NCBI GenBank assembly: GCA_046496815.1
Contig: JAWOGN010000036.1
Coordinates: forward strand, 1 to 12,894
Reading direction: 5' to 3'
DNA length: 12,894 nucleotides
Source of the DNA: JAWOGN01 sp046496815
Lineage (GTDB): Bacteria; Desulfobacterota; DSM-4660; Desulfatiglandales; Desulfatiglandaceae
Shown: positions 7,230 to 12,894 of the stretch, piece by piece
Layout: every line of letters begins with the position of its first letter
How positions within the stretch are numbered: the first letter of the stretch is position 1
The notes under the pieces: model-generated
The model's input: only the letters and a program-made list of their open reading frames with translations
Databases searched by the model: none
Told to the model about the DNA's origin: nothing
Program-made: the position numbers and the translations under genes

Positions 7230-9587
7230 TCAGTGGCTTTCCAGATACCGCATAATCGACTTGAACTGACTTTCCCCGTCGAGTCCCGCTTCCGTAAGCA
7301 CCCTGTGAGCCTGACCGCTTCCCAGGTAATGGCCTCTCCGGAAGGGATGCAGGGTCATCCGGCGGCCGCGCTTGGAACACACCCAGCGATGCATGGTGGG
7401 AAGTGTGAAGCCTGTAATCCCGATTGCATCTTGCGCCCGGGCCTCAGGGAAGATTTTTTCCTGCTCCGATTCAGGCAAGAGATCAAAAAGTTCGGCACTC
7501 GCAACATAATACACGTTGAGGTCCACATCTTCCTTTTCAAGCAGGGGTAGCGCTTCCTCCACGAAGGCATACGCAACGTCGCTCCCCTGAAGCACCACGG
7601 TCCCATCCCCGCTTCCCTGCGATCTTCTCAGTAAATAGACACCCGATATTGCGTCCGCAACCGGCGCCAGGCCCAATTCCTCACGATCGAGAACCGTTTC
7701 ATTCGGTCGTGTGACAAAGGGTGCGATCACCGCGGGGCGCTTGGCCAGAGCGGCCGAGACAAGAACCCAAAGCTCCTGGGGATCCCACGGCGTGAGGGTA
7801 ATTACGGTGCCCAGAGGAAAGTTTTCCTGCAGAAGCTGAAGGGCTTGGGGGTCGGCATGGGTCGGCCCGTCCTCACCGGTTTTGAGTCCGGCGTGTGCAC
7901 AGATGAGAAAGAAGGTTCGATAGGGTTCCGTTACGATCACCTGTCTGGCCTGATTGCCGATTGCGTGCAACCGGGCCGCCACATGACCCAGGGCGGCGAT
8001 GAATGCCCCGTAAGAAGAGCCGACACCGATATGGTGACCATACGTGGATAGGCCTGAAAGAATACCGGCCATGGCGTCTTCACAAATACCCCCAATGGAG
8101 AGAAGACGCGCGCCGGGATTTGTTACCGCATTGTAGTATCCTTCCGGAAAACCCTGCGCAGCGGTGTTAACACTTGTGGAGCCCAGCAGATCCGCTGCCG
8201 CCGCCAGTATGGCCCCGTCGCTCACCTGGTTGTAAAACCGGAGCACCCGTCCCAGTTCTCCCCGAAGGGTCGTTGTCTTTCCAGGTGTCAATGTGAGCGC
8301 ATCCGGGATGGCACGCCCCGTCTTCCCTGCCCTATCGAAAATGACTTCCGCTCTCGGTGCTTTCTCTCTTGGATGGCGATCCCGGCCATCGAGACGGTCC
8401 TTTGCGGCCCGGAGCCTTTGCGCCAAAAAGTCCACGGTCGGACGGCTGTTTTCGAGTCCGGTGCGTATCGCGGACAAGGCCTCCCAGAAGCATTCTTCAA
8501 GAATTTCCGCGTTTTTTCCTCCCTCACAGCGCTGATGATCACCTTCACACCGGGGAAGCACGGCAGGGGTGTGCTTAAGAAAGGGTGCCATCGCTTCAAA
8601 AAACCCATTGACACAGAGCTTATGTCCCGCCCCGTGGGATGCCTTACCTTCAATGCCGTATTTCCAACCCTTCGTCGTTCGATAGACAATCGCCGTCGGC
8701 TGACTGCTCTCCGGGTGCAGCGCTTTTTGCTGAGCCGCAAAGACTTGTTGAAAATCCTTGCCGTCCGGCACCAGGATCACGTTCCAGTCATGCAGATAGG
8801 CCAGCTCCATGGGATTCCACTGCACATATTCACCCGGAACGTCTCCCTCTCGACACACGTGATTTGAATCGATGGAAGCCTGATTCCAGTCGATGTGGAG
8901 AACGGCATTCTTCAAAGAGGCAGTCCCTGCCGCAGCCATGGCCTCACCGACCCGTCCGGGCGTCAACCCCCCCTCCCCTTCCACGATGTGGACGCGCGGC
9001 GCCGGATCGCCATAGTAATCCATCGCACCGAACGCCAGACCCAGCGATGTTCCCATACCGACGCCGGACGCTCCGGTCGAAAGCTTCACAAACGGCGTGG
9101 CGGGTGTGGGATGCCCATCCAGGGGCTTGGCGTTGAACCGGGTAAAGAGTGGTGTGGTGGTGATTGGATTTCTGCGAAAGCCCAGCAGATCTTCAAGACG
9201 AAGCTGGTAGCGGGTGTCCGCCGGCAAAAGTTCGGCAGCCCCGATACGCATGATTTCGTTTCGCAACGCCCACATCGCGTAGAGCCCCAACGCCTTGTGA
9301 CCCGCCGCGTAAGAGATAATGTCCGCACCTTCCCGGTCCGGATGGGAGACATCATAGTCCATGGCGTCGAAAAGGATTCCGCTGACGAACCGCCCGGACG
9401 ATATAGAGCCCCCCGGGTGTCCCGACATGGGAACATAGTTGAAAAGCAGCGCACACAAGGAGCGATACGTGAGATCAAACAGCTCGAAATGTTTCAACGC
9501 ATCCGTCGACAGGGGTTTGTCCGCTGTTTTCATCTCCTGGCTGATGTCGACGTACACGCCCCGTCGCGGTCCAAACTGAAGTCCCAT
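7230..9587 (-). CDS. Transketolase-like thiamine-diphosphate enzyme, divergent and long
   Basis: Predicted cytoplasmic ThDP enzyme that moves a two-carbon ketol unit between sugars or from hydroxypyruvate. Active-site signatures in order are SGHPGGS (55-61), AAGH (94-97), DGHP (157-160), the ThDP/metal motif as GEGG (204-207) with N235 in HIDWNQ, SHGAGH (317-322), the catalytic Glu E503 in GICEDAM, and H565 with GEDGPTH (571-577). R627 in VTRPN matches a phosphate-binding Arg of E. coli TktA; R442 and a Ser near 470-472 appear to match the others, so a phosphorylated substrate is likely. Odd points are Glu instead of Asp in the GDG metal motif, E-D where most have E-H or E-F, and 785 residues against about 660, with a long charged linker at about 335-435. 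The ATG at 9587 has a strong RBS. It is downstream of the GcvT-SHMT fusion on the same strand. Confidence 0.88.
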   Translation of the reverse strand: MGLQFGPRRGVYVDISQEMKTADKPLSTDALKHFELFDLTYRSLCALLFNYVPMSGHPGGSISSGRFVSGILFDAMDYDVSHPDREGADIISYAAGHKALGLYAMWALRNEIMRIGAAELLPADTRYQLRLEDLLGFRRNPITTTPLFTRFNAKPLDGHPTPATPFVKLSTGASGVGMGTSLGLAFGAMDYYGDPAPRVHIVEGEGGLTPGRVGEAMAAAGTASLKNAVLHIDWNQASIDSNHVCREGDVPGEYVQWNPMELAYLHDWNVILVPDGKDFQQVFAAQQKALHPESSQPTAIVYRTTKGWKYGIEGKASHGAGHKLCVNGFFEAMAPFLKHTPAVLPRCEGDHQRCEGGKNAEILEECFWEALSAIRTGLENSRPTVDFLAQRLRAAKDRLDGRDRHPREKAPRAEVIFDRAGKTGRAIPDALTLTPGKTTTLRGELGRVLRFYNQVSDGAILAAAADLLGSTSVNTAAQGFPEGYYNAVTNPGARLLSIGGICEDAMAGILSGLSTYGHHIGVGSSYGAFIAALGHVAARLHAIGNQARQVIVTEPYRTFFLICAHAGLKTGEDGPTHADPQALQLLQENFPLGTVITLTPWDPQELWVLVSAALAKRPAVIAPFVTRPNETVLDREELGLAPVADAISGVYLLRRSQGSGDGTVVLQGSDVAYAFVEEALPLLEKEDVDLNVYYVASAELFDLLPESEQEKIFPEARAQDAIGITGFTLPTMHRWVCSKRGRRMTLHPFRRGHYLGSGQAHRVLTEAGLDGESQFKSIMRYLESH

Positions 9588-9593
9588 AGGTCA

Positions 9594-9600
9594 CTCCTTT
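9594..9600 (-). promoter_or_regulatory. Ribosome binding site AAAGGAG for the transketolase-like gene
   Basis: On the minus strand AAAGGAG lies 6 bases before the ATG at 9587. The fusion gene upstream has the same heptamer at the same spacing, which supports both starts. Confidence 0.75.
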
Positions 9601-9721
9601 GTTTCTTCCCCGGACTTGAAGATTTGGTAACACAGGAGGCGCTCTGAAAAAAAAGCGGCCCCGGTCAAATCTCATCCGAGAAGGTATTCGGTTCAACGAA
9701 ATGCTACACTACCACACCCTT

Positions 9722-9746
9722 ACAGACCGGGTCTGGTGGGGTCTGT
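9722..9746. promoter_or_regulatory. Operator-like palindrome with a third half-site
   Basis: CAGACC-G-GGTCTG (9723-9735) is a perfect palindrome around one base. A second GGTCTG follows at 9740-9745, exactly 10 bases after the first, so the two lie on the same face of the helix. ACAGACC (9722-9728) and GGTCTGT (9740-9746) can also pair as a 7-base stem with an 11-base loop. No T-run follows on either strand, which argues against a terminator. It lies about 135 bases upstream of the transketolase start and just downstream of a candidate promoter, a position suited to a repressor site or a leader RNA structure. Confidence 0.4.
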
Positions 9747-9767
9747 CGGGCGTCCAACAAAACCTAT

Positions 9768-9796
9768 TGCATACTTTAAAATATGTTCAAATTCAA
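9768..9796 (-). promoter_or_regulatory. Candidate sigma-70-type promoter for the transketolase-like gene
   Basis: On the minus strand TTGAAT (complement of 9791-9796) is followed after 17 bases by TATGCA (complement of 9768-9773), in the most AT-rich part of the 226-base gap and just after the fusion gene's stop. Spacing is ideal and the hexamers are fair matches. It suggests the transketolase gene can be transcribed on its own, but AT-rich gaps give such matches by chance. Confidence 0.3.
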
Positions 9797-9813
9797 TTGG
9801 TTGATTCAGCTAC

Positions 9814-12465
9814 CTAAACAAGTTTATGCAATTTTAGCATGGCATCGGCGAATTCCTCACCGTTGAAACAGAACCGTAGCTCTTGGAAGGGTTCTCGAAG
9901 CGCCTTGACCTGATCGGCCACGTCGGCATCCTTGTCCACCACGTCGCGGATGAGAGACGCCAGGGTCCGGAATTCCCCTTCCTTCATTCCAAAACGCGTC
10001 ATCTCCGCGACGCCCATTCTCAAGGCGCCGGAAGCGGTAAAGCTTTCTTCATCCGGGGTTGCCTGATAGTTGCAAATGATATTGTTGTTCTCCAGTCGCC
10101 GGGCGATCTCCGGTCCGCGACCGTAACCGATACGCACTACCGCCTGATGCGTTTCGGTAAAGTTTATGCGGGTATCTCCCGCCACATCCAATCCACAATC
10201 ACGCAGTGCCCGTGCAAACGCCTTTGCGTTGGCAATAACCCTGGGCTGGTATTCATCCTTGAAATGATTCATCTCGTACGCGGCCATCAACAGCCCCACC
10301 ATTGTGCCCAGATGGTGATTGGAAACCGAGCCGGGAAAAGCCCGCCGGCGCACGGCCTCCCAAAGCTCATAGCGAGCCGCGTTCTCCTGCAGGCGACTTC
10401 CGACAACACCGCGTTGCGTTCCAAAATAGGTTTTGTGGGTCGATCCGGTCACCAGGTCGGCACCTTCCTCAAATGGCTGCTGAAAATGCGATCCAATCAG
10501 CCCCAGGACATGGGCCATGTCATACATCAGGATCGCATCGATTCCCTGAGCGTCGAGGAACCGACGGACCTCTGCCACCGGCTCTTTGTGCAAGACCATG
10601 CTCTTGCCGAAAACGATAAGCTCAGGCCGCGCATGATCGATCAACTCCAGTGTGGCGGACACATCGATCTGGTATCGGTTGTCGGGCAGGACGGGAAAAT
10701 TCACAACCGCCGGACGTTCCGTTCGCGGATCCCGCGCAACGAAATCCCTTAAAGCACCCATCGGCTGTGCGCTGAGGTGCCCCCCTTTACCGATGTGGTT
10801 GTTCAGGACCCGCCGAATTCGCCGCGGTTCTCGTTTCCGGTCGGTGCGATTGATGTAGTCAACCATTGCACTGAACACAGCGATGTTGGCCATCTGCCCG
10901 CTGATCAGGCGGGTCTCCACCTCCTCGCAGCCGAGGAATTCCCCCAGCTCCGCCTCCAACAACCGTTCGACCTCTTCGATGAAATCCGTGCCCTGGTAAT
11001 AAAATATGTCTGCGTCGTAAAATGCCTTCAGTTCTCTGTGTTCAGCGTAACGAAAGGCCGGGTCCATGATGGACAGCATCCGAGCCATCGGCGAGAGGGT
11101 CATCTCAGAGGGGATGAGGTTGATGCAGTGCCGCTGACGCCACATCGTGTTCTCCACGGTTTTTTTCAATAATCGATGCACTTTAATTCCAACATCTTCC
11201 GTGGGAGGCTCTACCGCAGCAACCGGATGATCGAGCACGATGGGCCGGGCATACGGCGGCGCATCCGTGCGTAAGTGGTACGGCACCACAACGGCATCCA
11301 CGCGCTTATTCCGGATCTCGACGGTGAGTGTCTGATCTTCAATGATGTCACTGTCGATATAAGCCAGACAGATGGAGCGGAGCTGTCGCTGTTCCGTCTG
11401 TAAAGAAGTCAACCCCTCTCCCTCCACCGTCCAGAGTGGGACACGGGTCCCGCTGGTAACATACCCTGCATGCTGCCCGCCCCGAAAGACCGGGGCACCG
11501 GCACGAGCAATGCCCCGACCCGTGACGGCGAGCGGCTTGATCATGCGAGGCAATGTCTCGATCAGAGAATAGTCCCGGGCAATTATTTTTGAAAACGCCT
11601 CAAATTGGCGGGCCAGGGCCTCTCTGCCCACATATTCCCCTTTCCGGGGTGAAAAGCTCACTGCAAATCTCGTGAGGGGGCACGCAAGGATGGGGATCTC
11701 TTTTCCGTCAGGATCTTCCCCCAACTCATGGCCATAAAGCGGAAGCCCCGCCTCCAAACGAAGGGTGTCTCTGGCACCCAGGCCGACAGGTTTTGCACCC
11801 TTTGCCAAAATCAGGTCCCAGAGCATCGGTCCATCATCCCGAGAAGCAAACAGTTCAAAGCAGAGTGGCTCCCCCGTGTATCCGGTGCGAGCCGCTTTCA
11901 CCTGAGCACCGGCGATGGTCACGACCCTGAGGGCGTTTCGCATCGGTTCCGGCAGTCCCCCGGACTCAATGACCGATTCGAGGATGTCTCGCGACTTCGG
12001 TCCCTGCAGCGCGAGCATCACGATTTCCTGAGTCTGGTCCACCATCTCAAGGTCATCAAAGTCAGTCACAAACGATTGGAGATAGGTCCAGTCTTTTTCA
12101 CGATTGGCGGCGTTGACCACCAACAGATATTCGTCCTCCACGAAATGATACAAATAGGCGTCATCAACAGCTCCGCCGGTCTGGTTGGGAATCAGCGTGT
12201 ACTGAGCCCCTGTGCCGCCGACATCCAGGGACTCGACGTTGTTGGTCAGGACATGCTGCAGAAACTCTACCGCATGGCGGCCCCGAACACTGAAACGTCC
12301 CATGTGGGATATATCGAAGAGTCCTGCTTCCTTGCGCGTGGCCAAATGCTCTTCGACGATTCCGGACGGATACTGAATGGGCATCTCCCAGCCGGCAAAT
12401 TCCACCATGGCCGCCCCCAGTGCCCTGTGCCGGTCGCAAAAAACGGTCTGATGAAGGTCATCCAT
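9814..12465 (-). CDS. GcvT-SHMT fusion: aminomethyltransferase-type folate domain joined to a divergent serine hydroxymethyltransferase
   Basis: 883-residue two-domain protein. Residues 1 to about 405 are GcvT-like: EFAGWEMPIQY near the start, GGAVDD with the catalytic Asp at 101 (the Asp of E. coli GcvT), GLGARDTLRLEAGLPLYGHE (228-247) and KGEYVGREAL. Residues about 425-860 are SHMT-like (fold type I PLP enzyme): INLIPSE (448-454), YAE (473-475) with the catalytic Glu, YY (489-490), GKGGH with H563, DMAH (649-652), the PLP lysine K678 in STHKTYFGTQRG, and the carboxylate-binding R816. Both halves use tetrahydrofolate one-carbon chemistry, so the fusion could pass methylene-THF from one site to the other. 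The SHMT half departs from GlyA around 476-490, at the usual S-x-Y loop (now GKSMVLHKEP, 620-629), and at FPGSVSNHHLG (710-720). A threonine-aldolase or transaldolase-like activity is therefore possible. A clear AAAGGAG site precedes the ATG. No GcvH or GcvP is visible in the window. Confidence 0.93.
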   Translation of the reverse strand: MDDLHQTVFCDRHRALGAAMVEFAGWEMPIQYPSGIVEEHLATRKEAGLFDISHMGRFSVRGRHAVEFLQHVLTNNVESLDVGGTGAQYTLIPNQTGGAVDDAYLYHFVEDEYLLVVNAANREKDWTYLQSFVTDFDDLEMVDQTQEIVMLALQGPKSRDILESVIESGGLPEPMRNALRVVTIAGAQVKAARTGYTGEPLCFELFASRDDGPMLWDLILAKGAKPVGLGARDTLRLEAGLPLYGHELGEDPDGKEIPILACPLTRFAVSFSPRKGEYVGREALARQFEAFSKIIARDYSLIETLPRMIKPLAVTGRGIARAGAPVFRGGQHAGYVTSGTRVPLWTVEGEGLTSLQTEQRQLRSICLAYIDSDIIEDQTLTVEIRNKRVDAVVVPYHLRTDAPPYARPIVLDHPVAAVEPPTEDVGIKVHRLLKKTVENTMWRQRHCINLIPSEMTLSPMARMLSIMDPAFRYAEHRELKAFYDADIFYYQGTDFIEEVERLLEAELGEFLGCEEVETRLISGQMANIAVFSAMVDYINRTDRKREPRRIRRVLNNHIGKGGHLSAQPMGALRDFVARDPRTERPAVVNFPVLPDNRYQIDVSATLELIDHARPELIVFGKSMVLHKEPVAEVRRFLDAQGIDAILMYDMAHVLGLIGSHFQQPFEEGADLVTGSTHKTYFGTQRGVVGSRLQENAARYELWEAVRRRAFPGSVSNHHLGTMVGLLMAAYEMNHFKDEYQPRVIANAKAFARALRDCGLDVAGDTRINFTETHQAVVRIGYGRGPEIARRLENNNIICNYQATPDEESFTASGALRMGVAEMTRFGMKEGEFRTLASLIRDVVDKDADVADQVKALREPFQELRFCFNGEEFADAMLKLHKLV

Positions 12466-12602
12466 CGTCAGCTCCTTTTTTCTTCCTTACCATTGAAAAC
12501 CCAACCCCGCCGCTTATCTCCGGGTTTAAAGGTCGTGGCGTTACCTGAAGGCCGACGTTTCGGCGAAAGAAAAGGATTTAGGGGTTTCTTTTATAGGATT
12601 TC
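12466..12602 (-). other. Gap between aminotransferase and GcvT-SHMT genes, with RBS and small hairpin
   Basis: AAAGGAG (complement of 12472-12478) lies 6 bases before the fusion's ATG. GCCGA/TCGGC (12551-12564) is a perfect 5-base hairpin with a 4-base loop and no T-run. TATAAA (complement of 12590-12595) could be a -10 box but lacks a good -35. I looked for glycine-riboswitch-like conserved blocks and saw none. The 137-base spacing leaves it open whether the two genes share a transcript. Confidence 0.45.
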
Positions 12603-12894
12603 TTACGACTCCAGGAAAATCTTCAGTTTACCCAAAGCCTCCTGAATGTCCGCCGTATGGATCCCTGAATAAGCAAGGCGAATGTAGCAGTCCGTTTCGC
12701 CCGCCGGCGCTCGACCAAAATGCAGCCGCGTGCATACCGAGACCCCGGTTTCCTGCAGCACGGCTTTGCGAAAGGCATCGTAATTCGTAAGCCCCTTTTG
12801 GGTCATTGCCTGGGTAATATTCGGGTAAAGGTAAAAGGTTGCATCGGGTTTGAAACACCGCACACCCTCAATAGAGTTGAGAATATCCACCGCC
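12603..12894 (-). CDS. Class I/II PLP-dependent aminotransferase, C-terminal fragment (gene runs off the window)
   Basis: About 96 residues of the C-terminal small domain are visible. The frame continues past base 12894, and the GTG at 12888-12890 is an internal Val, not a start. The segment VRCFKPDATFYLYPNI is the usual G-x-x-x-x-P-x-(A/G)-x-F-Y turn of aspartate-aminotransferase-fold enzymes. YIRLAYSGI holds the conserved Arg that binds the substrate alpha-carboxylate. The helix ending in KIFLES closes the domain, followed by TAA. CTRLHFGRAPAGE between them is a subgroup trait I cannot tie to a substrate. The PLP lysine lies outside the window. It is the most upstream gene seen on the minus strand, ahead of the GcvT-SHMT fusion. 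A serine- or beta-hydroxy-amino-acid-specific role would fit the neighbours but is inference. Confidence 0.88.
   Translation of the reverse strand, partial: AVDILNSIEGVRCFKPDATFYLYPNITQAMTQKGLTNYDAFRKAVLQETGVSVCTRLHFGRAPAGETDCYIRLAYSGIHTADIQEALGKLKIFLES

Noticed and set aside
8895..9647. Plus-strand open frame of 250 codons
   Set aside because: It lies opposite the transketolase-like gene, which has full active-site motifs. The antisense translation is Arg/His/Pro-rich with no recognisable domain.
9648..9656. Run of A/T near the transketolase leader as a terminator
   Set aside because: The minus-strand T-run follows CGGGGCCGC, which cannot form a stable stem with a loop, so it is not a convincing terminator.
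9588..9813. Glycine or THF riboswitch before the transketolase or fusion genes
   Set aside because: I looked for conserved riboswitch blocks on the minus strand here and in 12466-12602 and saw none. A covariance-model search would be decisive.
9883..10752. Plus-strand open frame of 289 codons
   Set aside because: It is antisense to the SHMT domain and explained by codon bias in the real gene.
12551..12564. Hairpin GCCGA/TCGGC as an aminotransferase terminator
   Set aside because: The stem is only 5 bases and no T-run follows on the minus strand.
11728..12645. Plus-strand open frame of 305 codons
   Set aside because: It is antisense to the GcvT domain, whose conserved residues are clear; the translation resembles no protein family.
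12888..12890. GTG as start of a small 95-residue protein
   Set aside because: The translation is the C-terminal domain of an aminotransferase and the frame stays open to the window edge, so this is an internal Val.

Overview
The window looks like chromosomal DNA from an anaerobic Gram-negative bacterium. Desulfobacterota (the former Deltaproteobacteria) is my best guess. This rests on the moderate GC content, strong AAGGAG ribosome binding sites, an outer-membrane-type lipoprotein, a PBP1A-type synthase and the style of the enzymes; there is no marker gene to prove it. I see no rRNA, tRNA, CRISPR array, transposase, integrase or phage gene.

The layout has two converging blocks. On the plus strand, bases 1-4445 carry a cell-wall pair: the 3' part of a long class A penicillin-binding protein, and a TPR/coiled-coil lipoprotein whose start codon overlaps its stop codon by 4 bases. 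A terminator-like hairpin with a run of seven T follows. Next come a PfkB-family sugar kinase (about 4493-5443) and a metal-dependent amidohydrolase (5553-7088). A short 141-base gap holding repeats separates this block from the converging minus-strand block.

The minus strand, read from the right edge, encodes the C-terminal end of a class I/II aminotransferase (12894-12603), a two-domain GcvT-SHMT fusion of 883 residues (12465-9814), and a divergent transketolase-like enzyme of 785 residues (9587-7230). The 226-base gap before the transketolase gene contains a plausible promoter and an operator-like palindrome with a third half-site.

Read as a pathway, the minus-strand genes make chemical sense together. 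A GcvT domain can load a one-carbon unit onto tetrahydrofolate. An SHMT domain can join that unit to glycine, giving serine or an analogue. An aminotransferase can turn serine into hydroxypyruvate, and transketolase accepts hydroxypyruvate as a two-carbon ketol donor with irreversible loss of CO2. The nearby sugar kinase could trap the resulting ketose. This route is inference from family chemistry and gene order. The SHMT domain is divergent enough that it may act as another beta-hydroxy-amino-acid aldolase or transaldolase. No gap between genes exceeds 300 bases.
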